Below, piece after piece: positions 45,267 to 53,917 of a DNA stretch of 64,000 bases. The DNA is from Roseiarcus sp963696665 (GTDB lineage: Bacteria; Pseudomonadota; Alphaproteobacteria; Rhizobiales; Beijerinckiaceae): assembly GCA_963696665.1 (NCBI GenBank), contig CAVOLE010000013.1, positions 186,001 to 250,000 of the forward strand, written 5' to 3'. Positions within the stretch are counted from its first letter, which is position 1; each line of letters begins with the position of its first letter. The translations under genes and the position numbers were made by a program. The notes under the pieces are model-generated. The model was not told the DNA's origin and searched no databases. It was given only the letters and a program-made list of their open reading frames with translations.

Positions 45267-46085
45267 CTAAACTCGGCCTTCCGGCCGGTGGGAAGCCGAC
45301 AAGACCGCTCGCGGCAGGGCGCCCGAGCTAGGCATGAGCCACAGGTCGGCCGCCTCGATCGTCTCCAGCCCATGCTCGGAGCGCATGAGCAGGCGGCCCG
45401 TCGCATCGATCCCCTCAAACATCCCCTCGCGCTGATCTGCCCCGTTTTTGATCGCGATCCGTTCCCCCAAGCCGAGAGCGCAATCGAGCCATGCGGCGCG
45501 AATGCGGTCAAACGCCTCTCCGGCGCGCCAGATATCGAGCGCCTCAGCGTACCGCTGAACCAGGCGCTCGAACACTTCGCTGGGATCGAGCTTGTGTCCG
45601 GCCGCCCGAGTCAGAGATGAAGTCGCGTAGCCGAGACCCATCGGCGCCTGGGAGCAATTCACACCAACCCCGACAATGCAGGCGGCCCGCCCGCCCCCAA
45701 GGGCAACTCCTTCGACGAGAATGCCAGCGCATTTCGCTCCGTGAGACATCAGATCATTCGGCCATTTGAGGCCGACCTCGGTCGCGCCGAGATCCCTCGC
45801 GGCGCGCGCCAGGGCCACGCCAGCAACAAAGCCGAGCTGAGCTCCAACCGCAGGAGGGCAGGGATCGATCATGATGCAGCTGGCGTGCAGGTTGCCTCTC
45901 GGCGAGATCCAGGCTCGGCCGCGGCGGCCTCTGCCCGCGGTCTGTTCTTCCGCGACGATCCACATGCGGTCGGCGTCGCCGGTCAACGCGCGGCGACGCC
46001 CCTCCTCATTGGTCGAATCGATGGCGGCCAATCGAACGATGCGCCAGCCTTGATGCGCGCTGTCCAGCGTGGAGACGGCGGTCAA
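45267..46085 (-). CDS. birA: Biotin--[acetyl-CoA carboxylase] ligase
   Basis: 272 residues, a class I (monofunctional) biotin protein ligase without the DNA-binding domain of E. coli BirA. The adenylate motif is TAGRGRRGRAWISPRGNLH, the lysine block is KWPNDLM, followed by KCAGILVEG and IVGVGVNC. It attaches biotin to the carboxyl carrier protein. The start is TTG, overlapping the nuoN TGA (TTGA), which indicates coupled translation in the nuo-birA-rnj-mce unit. Confidence 0.93.
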   Translation of the reverse strand: MTAVSTLDSAHQGWRIVRLAAIDSTNEEGRRRALTGDADRMWIVAEEQTAGRGRRGRAWISPRGNLHASCIMIDPCPPAVGAQLGFVAGVALARAARDLGATEVGLKWPNDLMSHGAKCAGILVEGVALGGGRAACIVGVGVNCSQAPMGLGYATSSLTRAAGHKLDPSEVFERLVQRYAEALDIWRAGEAFDRIRAAWLDCALGLGERIAIKNGADQREGMFEGIDATGRLLMRSEHGLETIEAADLWLMPSSGALPRAVLSASHRPEGRV

Positions 46086-47515
46086 AAGAGCGACTGCGCG
46101 GCCGCCATCGCGGCATTGGTGATCGGCGACGGCGCAAACACAAAAAGGATGATCGCGAGCGCCGAAACCGCGAGCACAATGCGCGCGACGGCGCCCGGAC
46201 GATCGAACGCCGGAGCCGGCTCGTCGAAATACATGAGCTTCACGATCCTCAGATAATAATAGGCGGCCACGCAGCTCGCCAGCACGCCGATGACCGACAG
46301 GCCGTAGAGACCAGACTTGATGGCGGCTGCGAAGACGTAGAACTTAGCGAAGAAGCCAGCAAGCGGCGGAACGCCGGCAAGCGAGAACATCATCGTCGCC
46401 AGGAAGAAAGCCATGGTCGGATCCGTCCGCGCCAGGCCAGCGAGATCGGCCATCGTCTCGATCGCGCGGCCATTGCGGCGCATGGACAGGATCGCGGCGA
46501 AAGTTCCAAGCGTCATGACAACGTAGATCGCCATATAGATGATAACGCTCTGCGCGCCCTCGACGGTGCCTGCAGCGAGCCCGACCAACGCGAATCCCAT
46601 ATGGCCAATCGAAGAATAGGCCATCAGCCGCTTGAAATTGCGCTGGCCGATCGCGGCGAAGGCGCCAAGGACCATCGAGGCGATCGAGACGAAGGTGATG
46701 ATCTGGCGCCAGTCGTTAGCGATGCCCGGAAAGGCGGTCATTACGACCCGAACCAGGACCGCCATCGCGGCGATCTTGGGCGCGGTGGCGAAGAACGTTG
46801 TCACCGGGGTCGGCACGCCTTCGTAGACGTCGGGCGTCCACATGTGAAACGGCACGACAGAGATCTTGAACGCCAACCCCACCAGAGCGAAGACCAGCCC
46901 AAACAGCACGCCGATGCTCGCATGGTTATGTATGGCGTTCGCCACCGCGCTGAAGGCGACCGAGCCCGAGTAGCCGTAGATGAGCGAGATCCCGTAAAGC
47001 ATCATGCCCGACGACAAGGCGCCGAGGACGAAATATTTGAGGCCAGCTTCGGTCGCGCGCAGGTCATGGCGGCGATAGGCCGCGATGACGTAGAGCGCCA
47101 AGCTCATCAGCTCGAACCCGAGGTAGAGCGCAATGAAGTCATTGGCCGAGATCAGCATCAGTATGCCGACGGTCGAAAGGAGGATGAGGACCGGGAATTC
47201 GAAGCCGCCGATCCGCTCCTGCCGCATGAACTCGACCGACAATAGAAGCGTCACCAGCGAGCCGACCAGCGCAAGCGCGCTCATGAAGCGGGTGAAGGCG
47301 TCGTCGACGAAGGAACCGTAGAAGGTGACGCCCATCGGGCGATTCCTGGCCACCATCAGAATGAAGACGAGGCCTAGCAGGCCGACGGCGATCTCGTTGA
47401 CCAGCGCCGAGCCTCGCTCGCCGCGCAGCGCGCCGTAAAGCACAAGCGCCAAGGTTCCCGCCGCCAGCACCGCCTCCGGCAGGATCACGGGAAGAGAAAT
47501 GGCCGTCTCATGCAT
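46082..47515 (-). CDS. nuoN: NADH:quinone oxidoreductase subunit N
   Basis: About 477 residues with 13-14 hydrophobic helices, one of the three antiporter-like proton-pumping subunits of complex I. The helix containing Lys in LMAYSSIGHMGFALVGLAAG and the segment MWTPDVYEGVPTPVTTFFAT with PKIAA are diagnostic. I start at MHETAISLPV. The last nuo gene, it overlaps birA by four bases. Confidence 0.95.
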   Translation of the reverse strand: MHETAISLPVILPEAVLAAGTLALVLYGALRGERGSALVNEIAVGLLGLVFILMVARNRPMGVTFYGSFVDDAFTRFMSALALVGSLVTLLLSVEFMRQERIGGFEFPVLILLSTVGILMLISANDFIALYLGFELMSLALYVIAAYRRHDLRATEAGLKYFVLGALSSGMMLYGISLIYGYSGSVAFSAVANAIHNHASIGVLFGLVFALVGLAFKISVVPFHMWTPDVYEGVPTPVTTFFATAPKIAAMAVLVRVVMTAFPGIANDWRQIITFVSIASMVLGAFAAIGQRNFKRLMAYSSIGHMGFALVGLAAGTVEGAQSVIIYMAIYVVMTLGTFAAILSMRRNGRAIETMADLAGLARTDPTMAFFLATMMFSLAGVPPLAGFFAKFYVFAAAIKSGLYGLSVIGVLASCVAAYYYLRIVKLMYFDEPAPAFDRPGAVARIVLAVSALAIILFVFAPSPITNAAMAAAQSLF

Positions 47516-47567
47516 GAGTGTCGCTCGTTCCAAAAGACGTTCGGCGCGCTGCACAAATCTTCACGCG

Positions 47568-49070
47568 TCAGAGCCCCGCCGACTTCGTCGCCGTAATGGC
47601 ATGCTGGAAGCCGCTGATGATCTGTTCGATTGAAGCCGCGCTGGCGTCGATGATTGGCTGCGGATGCACACCGTAAAAGATCGTGAGCAGCCCAAGGGGC
47701 AAAAGCGTCACCACCTCGCGACCGGTGAGATCCGCAATACCCATCAGGTTTGGCTTCTCGAGAACACCAAAGATGATGCGGCGGTAAAGGTAAAGCGCGT
47801 AGCACGCCGACAGGATTGTGCCGATGGTGGCGAGGAACGCGACCCAGTTGTTGATTTGAAACGTGCCAATCAAGGTCAAGAATTCGCCGATGAAGCCCGT
47901 GGTGCCCGGCAAGCCGATATTGGCGAGCGTGAACACCATGAAAGCGAGCGCGTAGAGCGGCATGCGCTGCACGAGGCCGCCGTAGGCGCTGATTTCGTAG
48001 GTGTGCATGCGGTCGTAGACGACACCCACGCAAAGGAACAACGCCCCCGACACAAAGCCATGACTAATCATCTGATAGACAGCGCCCTGAATCCCTTGGG
48101 AGTTGGCGGCGAAAATCCCCATCGTCACGAAGCCCATGTGGGCCACCGACGAGTAGGCGATCAGCTTCTTCATGCTCTCTTGCGCTAGCGCGACCAGGGA
48201 GGCGTAGATGATCGCGATCACCGACAGAGCGAAGACGAGCGGGGTGAAATAGACCGACGCGTCCGGAAACATCGGCAGCGAAAAGCGAATGAAGCCGTAG
48301 CCGCCCATTTTGAGCAGAATGGCGGCCAGGACCACCGACCCCGCGGTCGGCGCTTCGACATGGGCATCAGGCAGCCAGGTGTGGACGGGCCACATCGGCA
48401 TCTTGACCGCGAACGAGGCGAAGAACCCAAGCCACAGCCAAGTCTGCATCTGGGGTGAAAAGTGAGTCTTGAGCAGCACCGTGATGTCTGTTGTACCCGC
48501 CGTCCAGTACATGGCCATGATCGCGAGCAGCATCAGCACTGAGCCGGTGAACGTGTAGAGGAAGAACTTGAAGGCCGCGTACACCCGGTTCCCGTGGCCC
48601 CAGATCCCGATGATAATGAACATCGGGATGAGGCCACCCTCGAAGAACAGATAGAAGAGCACCAGGTCGAGCGCCACGAAGACGCCGACCATCAGCGTCT
48701 CCATCACCAGGAAGGTGATCATGTACTCCTTCACGCGGGTCTGGATCGGCGCCCAGGAGGCAATGATGCAGATTGGCATGATGAAGGTGGTGAGCAGCAC
48801 GAACGGCATCGAAACGCCGTCGACGCCGAGCTTGTATAGGATCGCGTGCGAGAACCAGTCGTGCTCCTCGACAAGCTGAAAGCCAGGCTGCGCGGGGTCG
48901 AAGCGCCCCCAGGCGACGAGGCTCAGCACGAACGTGATCAGGGTGGCAAACAGCGCAATCCAGCGCGCGTTTTGCTTAGTCGCCTCGCTGTCGCCCGGCA
49001 GAAGCAGGATGAACAACGCGCCAATCAGCGGCAACGCCATGATGCCGGAGAGGATCCAGGAGCCATTCAT
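47568..49070 (-). CDS. nuoM: NADH:quinone oxidoreductase subunit M
   Basis: About 500 residues, antiporter-like membrane subunit. It contains the conserved Glu/Lys helices (FLVMETLMVGVF; WPVHTWLPDAHVEAPTAGSV; KKLIAYSSVAHMGFVTMG). I start at MNGSWILSGIM, where the ATG overlaps the nuoL stop (ATGA). Much longer in-frame upstream sequence belongs to nuoL. Confidence 0.96.
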   Translation of the reverse strand: MNGSWILSGIMALPLIGALFILLLPGDSEATKQNARWIALFATLITFVLSLVAWGRFDPAQPGFQLVEEHDWFSHAILYKLGVDGVSMPFVLLTTFIMPICIIASWAPIQTRVKEYMITFLVMETLMVGVFVALDLVLFYLFFEGGLIPMFIIIGIWGHGNRVYAAFKFFLYTFTGSVLMLLAIMAMYWTAGTTDITVLLKTHFSPQMQTWLWLGFFASFAVKMPMWPVHTWLPDAHVEAPTAGSVVLAAILLKMGGYGFIRFSLPMFPDASVYFTPLVFALSVIAIIYASLVALAQESMKKLIAYSSVAHMGFVTMGIFAANSQGIQGAVYQMISHGFVSGALFLCVGVVYDRMHTYEISAYGGLVQRMPLYALAFMVFTLANIGLPGTTGFIGEFLTLIGTFQINNWVAFLATIGTILSACYALYLYRRIIFGVLEKPNLMGIADLTGREVVTLLPLGLLTIFYGVHPQPIIDASAASIEQIISGFQHAITATKSAGL

Positions 49071-51124
49071 TGCGTGACCCCTCCGAACAGATACCAGGTC
49101 GTCAGCGCCGCGGCGCCAAGCAGCATGGCGAATGCGTAGTGATAGACGTAGCCGGTCTGCAGCCGCACCGTGGTGCGCGTGACGTCGAGAACGCGCGCCG
49201 AGACGCCATCTGGCCCGAAACCGTCGATGATCGCGCCGTCGCCGCCCTTCCAGAACAAGCGGCCAATCGCAAAGGCAGGGCGGACAAAGATGAAGTCGTA
49301 GAGCTCGTCGAAGTACCACTTGTTGAGCAGGAAGCGATAGAGCGCAGGAAACTCCGCGGCGAGGCGCTGCGGCGCGGTGCGGTCGACCATGTACATGTAG
49401 TAGGCGACGAGCAGGCCACCGAGCATGAATAGGCTCGGCGACAGCGAGACCAACCCAGAGACGTGCTCCATATCCTCGAGAATATGATTACCCGGCGCAA
49501 GGAACAGCGATTGGCGCCAGAACAATTCGAAGCCTCCGCCGATGAAGAGATAGCGGAAAGCCATTCCGGCCAAAGTCGCGCCGACCGCCAACACTCCGAG
49601 CGGGACCAACATCACCAGCGGCGATTCATGCGCCGGATGATCGGCTTGGGCGTGCGCCTCGGGCGCGTGCGTATGCGAATGGGCCCCCGGTCCGCTTGGA
49701 TCAGGCTCGTCATGTGCGTGGCCATCCTGCTCGTGCCGGCTCGGCGGAAGCGATTCCCCCCAATCGCCGCGTTGGCCGAAGAAGGTCATGAACATGAGGC
49801 GCCAGGAATAGAAGGCGGTCAGCGCGGCAGCGATGTCGGTGCACAAGAATCCATAGAGCGCGCCGTAGCGGTGCGACGCGAATGCGGCCTCGATAATCGC
49901 GTCCTTGGAGACAAAGCCGGCGAAGCCGATCGGGGTCAAGGGAATCCCAACCCCGGTCAGCGAGAGCGTTCCGATCATCATCATCCAAAATGTGACTGGA
50001 ATCTCGCGCCGCAAGCCGCCCATTAGGCGCATGTCTTGCTCATGATGCATCGAAGTAATGACTGAGCCTGCGCCCAGAAACAACAGCGCCTTGAAGAAGG
50101 CGTGTGTGAAGAGGTGAAAGATGCCGAGGCTGTACCCGCCGACCCCGAGACCCACGAACATGTAGCCAAGCTGCGAACAGGTCGAATAGGCGATCACCTT
50201 CTTGATGTCATTCTGCACGAGACCGACGGTGGCGGCGAAGAAGGCCGTCGTTCCGCCGACAATGGTGACGACGCTGAGCGCGGTCGGCGACATTTCGAAT
50301 AACGGCGAGAGCCTCGCCACCATGAATACGCCCGCGGTCACCATGGTCGCCGCGTGAATGAGGGCCGAGACGGGAGTCGGGCCTTCCATCGCATCGGGTA
50401 GCCAGGTGTGCAGCAGGAACTGCGCTGACTTGCCCATCGCCCCCATGAACAGCAGCAGGCAGGCGAGCGTCACTGCGTCCCAATTAAAGCCGATAAAATG
50501 CACCGTCTTGCCTGCAAGCCCGGGCGCAGCGGCAAACACCTGATCGAAGGCGATCGAACCGGTCAGATAGTAGGTTAGAAAAATACCGAGCGAAAAGCCG
50601 AAGTCGCCGACCCGGTTCACGACGAACGCCTTGATCGCAGCAGCGTTGGCCGATGGGCGCTCATACCAGAAGCCGATCAGGAGGTAGGACATCAAACCGA
50701 CGCCCTCCCACCCGAAAAACAGCTGAACCAGATTGTCGGCCGTCACCAGCATCAACATGGCGAAGGTGAAGAGCGAGAGGTAAGCGAAGAAACGCGGCCG
50801 CGACGGATCCTCCGACATGTAGCCGATCGAGTAGACGTGCACGAGGAACGACACAGTTGTGACGACGATCAGCATCACCGCTGTAAGCGTGTCGATGCGC
50901 AACGACCAAGCCACGACGACCTTGCCCGAGGTGAACCAGTTGGCGATCGCGACATGCGCGTCCGACCCTCCCGCCACCATGACGAAGGCGATCCAGGCGA
51001 GGACACAGCAAATGCCGAGAAGGCTCGAGGTGACGTATTCCGCGCCGCGCGCGCCGATCCAGGGCCCGAAGACGCCGGCGATCAGGAAACCGAGCAACGG
51101 CAGGAAGACGATCAGCAGGTACAC
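49067..51124 (-). CDS. nuoL: NADH:quinone oxidoreductase subunit L
   Basis: 685 residues, the largest antiporter-like subunit, with the C-terminal lateral helix. Diagnostic segments are LFFGWEGVGLMSYLLIGFWY, AQFLLHTWLPDAMEGPTPVSAL and KKVIAYSTCSQLGYMFVGLG. A His/Asp-rich loop (HEQDGHAHDEPDPSGPGAHS) sits before the last helices; similar His-rich loops occur in alphaproteobacterial NuoL. The start codon is GTG, five bases after the nuoK stop. Confidence 0.96.
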   Translation of the reverse strand: MYLLIVFLPLLGFLIAGVFGPWIGARGAEYVTSSLLGICCVLAWIAFVMVAGGSDAHVAIANWFTSGKVVVAWSLRIDTLTAVMLIVVTTVSFLVHVYSIGYMSEDPSRPRFFAYLSLFTFAMLMLVTADNLVQLFFGWEGVGLMSYLLIGFWYERPSANAAAIKAFVVNRVGDFGFSLGIFLTYYLTGSIAFDQVFAAAPGLAGKTVHFIGFNWDAVTLACLLLFMGAMGKSAQFLLHTWLPDAMEGPTPVSALIHAATMVTAGVFMVARLSPLFEMSPTALSVVTIVGGTTAFFAATVGLVQNDIKKVIAYSTCSQLGYMFVGLGVGGYSLGIFHLFTHAFFKALLFLGAGSVITSMHHEQDMRLMGGLRREIPVTFWMMMIGTLSLTGVGIPLTPIGFAGFVSKDAIIEAAFASHRYGALYGFLCTDIAAALTAFYSWRLMFMTFFGQRGDWGESLPPSRHEQDGHAHDEPDPSGPGAHSHTHAPEAHAQADHPAHESPLVMLVPLGVLAVGATLAGMAFRYLFIGGGFELFWRQSLFLAPGNHILEDMEHVSGLVSLSPSLFMLGGLLVAYYMYMVDRTAPQRLAAEFPALYRFLLNKWYFDELYDFIFVRPAFAIGRLFWKGGDGAIIDGFGPDGVSARVLDVTRTTVRLQTGYVYHYAFAMLLGAAALTTWYLFGGVTQ

Positions 51125-51129
51125 CGGTC

Positions 51130-51438
51130 TCAGCCCTTCAGCGAATTGATATCCTCAACCGCGATCGAGCCGCGATTGCGGTAATAGGCCACTAGGATCG
51201 CAAGGCCGATCGCCGACTCCGCCGCGGCGACGGTGAGAATGAAGAGCGCAAAGGCCTGCCCCGTGAGATCGCCCGAATAGGTCGAAAACGCGATAAGGTT
51301 GATGTTGACGGAGAGAAGGATGAGTTCGACCGACATCAGGATGATAATGATGTTCTTGTGATTGAGGATAATGCCGGCGATGCCGATCGTGAACACGATC
51401 GCAGCGACGGTGAGGTAGTGGGTGAGGCCAATTCCCAT
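51130..51438 (-). CDS. nuoK: NADH:quinone oxidoreductase subunit K
   Basis: 102 residues with three hydrophobic helices. The conserved membrane Glu residues lie in NIIIILMSVELILLSVNINL and ILTVAAAESAIGLAILVAYY. It contributes to the proton path between NuoN and NuoH. It starts 12 bases after nuoJ. Confidence 0.96.
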   Translation of the reverse strand: MGIGLTHYLTVAAIVFTIGIAGIILNHKNIIIILMSVELILLSVNINLIAFSTYSGDLTGQAFALFILTVAAAESAIGLAILVAYYRNRGSIAVEDINSLKG

Positions 51439-51450
51439 CCGCGTGATCCT

Positions 51451-52056
51451 TCAAATGCCTGCGCGCGTCGGGACCTTGCGAACCTCGACCGCGGTTTCGG
51501 GGGTGCGAGCCACCTGCGCGCCGATGTCCTGGCGCTTGACACCCTGCTTGTGATGAAGGGTGAGAACGATCGCACCGATCATTGCGGTGAGCAGAATCAT
51601 CCCGGCCGCCTGGAAGAAGTAGAAATAGCGGGTGTAGAGCACCTCGCCGAGCGCGGCCGTGTTGCTGACCATGCCCTCCGGAGCCGCAGGGGCGGCGGCC
51701 CGCTGCGAGGGCCCTAGACCCGACACAACGTAGATAAGCTCGATCGCCACCACCAACGCGATCAGTAGCCCTTGCGGCAGGTATTCGACGAAGCCCTGCC
51801 TCAGCCTGGCGAAGTCAACGTCGAGCAGCATGACGACGAACAGGAACAGCACCGCAACCGCGCCGACATAGACGACGACTAGGATCATCGCCAGAAACTC
51901 AGCGCCCATCAGCAGGAAGAGGCCAGCCGCGCATACGAAGGAAAGTATGAGGAAGAGGACCGAATGCACCGGATTTCTGGCCACGATAACCGCGAAAGCC
52001 GAGACGGCCAGAAGCGGCGCCAAAATCCAAAAGAAAAAAGCATCGGCTTGCATCAT
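51451..52056 (-). CDS. nuoJ: NADH:quinone oxidoreductase subunit J
   Basis: 201 residues with five hydrophobic helices, including the conserved stretch ILVVVYVGAVAVLFLFVVML. I start at the paired ATG (MMQADAFFFW); the open frame continues upstream to 52566 but that part is antisense to nuoI and the intergenic spacer. It is separated from nuoI by 160 bases, the longest gap in the operon. Confidence 0.95.
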   Translation of the reverse strand: MMQADAFFFWILAPLLAVSAFAVIVARNPVHSVLFLILSFVCAAGLFLLMGAEFLAMILVVVYVGAVAVLFLFVVMLLDVDFARLRQGFVEYLPQGLLIALVVAIELIYVVSGLGPSQRAAAPAAPEGMVSNTAALGEVLYTRYFYFFQAAGMILLTAMIGAIVLTLHHKQGVKRQDIGAQVARTPETAVEVRKVPTRAGI

Positions 52057-52216
52057 ACGCCTCTTGTCATAGTGCCCCCGCCCCGACCGCTGTTGCCTTC
52101 GCGGGGCAGGCGGGGCGCCGAAATCGGCGTAAGCGCCGCGTTCTCTAGCGCCGCTGCGGCGCGTCCTTGTCCGGCCTACCAACGGCGCCGTCCGGCGCCT
52201 CAGAAGGGAGAAGGCT
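52057..52216. other. 160-base GC-rich palindromic spacer between nuoI and nuoJ
   Basis: This spacer interrupts an otherwise tightly packed operon. Read on the nuo strand it contains several short palindromes: GGCGCCGGACGGCGCC, GCGCCGCAGCGGCGC, a GCCGATTTCGGC stem, and CCCCGCCTGCCCCGCG later matched by GGGGCGGGG. No coding potential is apparent. It may be an intergenic palindromic repeat element and could affect processing or expression of the downstream genes. Confidence 0.5.
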
Positions 52217-52711
52217 TTATCGATAGGGAGCGTCGAGCGCGATGTTGCGCGCCAACTCCCGCTCCCAGCGATCGCCGTTATCCAGCAATCGCTGCTTGTC
52301 GTAATAAAGCTCTTCGCGCGTCTCAGTCGCAAATTCGAAATTCGGCCCTTCGACGATCGCGTCAACCGGACAAGCCTCCTGACACATGCCGCAGTAGATG
52401 CACTTGACCATGTCGATGTCGTAGCGCGTTGTGCGGCGGGTGCCGTCGTTGCGTCTAGGTCCCGCCTCGATCGTGATCGCCTGGGCCGGACAAATCGCTT
52501 CGCATAGTTTGCAGGCGATACACCGCTCCTCGCCGTTCGGATAGCGGCGCTGCGCGTGCTCGCCACGAAAGCGAGGGCTCAGCGGCGACTTCTCATGCGG
52601 GTAGTTTAAAGTCGCCTTCGGCTTGAACATGTACTGAATCGATAGCGCAAGCGCCGCCAGGAACTCGCCGAGGAATAACGAGCGCGCCGATTGTGCGAGC
52701 CTGAGAGCCAT
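52217..52711 (-). CDS. nuoI: NADH:quinone oxidoreductase subunit I
   Basis: 164 residues, peripheral-arm subunit carrying clusters N6a and N6b. The two 4Fe-4S motifs are CIACKLCEAICP and CIYCGMCQEACP. An N-terminal amphipathic stretch (LAALALSIQYMFKPKATLNY) anchors it to the membrane. It follows nuoH by 18 bases. Confidence 0.97.
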   Translation of the reverse strand: MALRLAQSARSLFLGEFLAALALSIQYMFKPKATLNYPHEKSPLSPRFRGEHAQRRYPNGEERCIACKLCEAICPAQAITIEAGPRRNDGTRRTTRYDIDMVKCIYCGMCQEACPVDAIVEGPNFEFATETREELYYDKQRLLDNGDRWERELARNIALDAPYR

Positions 52712-52729
52712 TGGCCTTTCCTTCTCCCC

Positions 52730-53905
52730 TCAGTGCAACGGGACTGAGGGGCTCGTCCCGAGACCGGTGAATTCGAGCACTCCGGCCACGACCACCACCA
52801 TCACGAGCGAGATCGGCAGGAACACCTTCCAGCCGAGCCGCATCAATTGATCGTAACGATAGCGCGGCACGAACGCTTTCACCATCGAGAACATGAACAC
52901 CACCGACCATCCCTTAATCAGGAACCAGATGAGGCCGGGCACCCAGGTGAAAGGCGGAAACGGCAGCGGCGACAGCCAACCGCCAAGGAACAGCGTCGCC
53001 GTCAAGGCGGACATCGTCAGGACCGCGACGAGCTCGGTGAGGAACTGTAACAGGAACAGCGAGGCGGAGTACTCGACCGAATAACCCGCGACCAGCTCCG
53101 ATTCCGCCTCGGTCAAGTCGAACGGCGGCCGATTCGTCTCGGCGAGCGCCGACACGAAGAAGATGATGAACATCGGCAGGAGCGGCAGCCAATACCAGCC
53201 CAGAAGGCCGAACCGCGTGTCCTGCGCGCGTACGATCTGGGAAAGGTTGGTCGACCCGGCGCACATCACCACTGTCACGATCACGAAGCCGATCGACACC
53301 TCGTAAGACACCATCTGAGCGGCTGCGCGAAGCGCCGAGAGCAGCGCATATTTCGAATTGGACGCCCATCCCGCCATGATGACGCCGTACACCCCGAGCG
53401 AGGACACGGCGAAGAGATAGAGGAGTCCAACGTTGATGTCGCTGATCGACCAGCCGTCGGCCACCGGAATGACCGCCCAGGCGGACATCGCCAGCACCAC
53501 GGAGACCAGCGGCGCAAGCACGAACACGCCCTTGTTCGCGCCCGCGGGAATGACGGGCTCCTTCAGGATGAACTTGAAGAAGTCCGCAAACGGCTGAAGG
53601 ATGCCCCACGGCCCAACGACATTAGGGCCGCGTCTCAGCTGCACAGCGCCCCAGATCTTGCGCTCGATATAAATGAGCGCCGCGGTCGAGAGAAGAAGGC
53701 ACACCAGCAGCAGCAGACTCTCCAGCACATGGCGCAACAATGAGCCGGCATCGCTCTCATGCATCCACGCGCCGAACGCGGACATGGCTCCGCTGCTAAT
53801 CAGAAGCCACAACGCGGCAATGATTACGATAATGACGACCGCGGCCGCGCCGAGGATCGCGCCCCAGGGCGGCGAAGCGGGGTGTGAGGGCGTCGCGCTG
53901 GTCAT
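52730..53905 (-). CDS. nuoH: NADH:quinone oxidoreductase subunit H, with an N-terminal extension
   Basis: 391 residues, membrane subunit forming part of the quinone chamber. The core contains YIERKIWGAVQLRRGPNVVG, ALAETNRPPFDLTEAESELV and PRYRYDQLMRLGWKVFLP. Compared with most NuoH it has about 45 additional N-terminal residues with an extra hydrophobic segment (AAAVVIIVIIAALWLLISSG). The long start is supported by only 12 bases of spacing from nuoG; an internal ATG (MSAFGAWMHE) would leave about 130 bases. A TTG one codon earlier is also possible. Confidence 0.93.
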   Translation of the reverse strand: MTSATPSHPASPPWGAILGAAAVVIIVIIAALWLLISSGAMSAFGAWMHESDAGSLLRHVLESLLLLVCLLLSTAALIYIERKIWGAVQLRRGPNVVGPWGILQPFADFFKFILKEPVIPAGANKGVFVLAPLVSVVLAMSAWAVIPVADGWSISDINVGLLYLFAVSSLGVYGVIMAGWASNSKYALLSALRAAAQMVSYEVSIGFVIVTVVMCAGSTNLSQIVRAQDTRFGLLGWYWLPLLPMFIIFFVSALAETNRPPFDLTEAESELVAGYSVEYSASLFLLQFLTELVAVLTMSALTATLFLGGWLSPLPFPPFTWVPGLIWFLIKGWSVVFMFSMVKAFVPRYRYDQLMRLGWKVFLPISLVMVVVVAGVLEFTGLGTSPSVPLH

Positions 53906-53917
53906 CAAGGTCTGGCC

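Noticed and set aside
52057..52566. Long N-terminal extension of nuoJ
   Set aside because: The extra residues are antisense to nuoI and spacer; NuoJ families begin at MQADAFFFW-like sequence.
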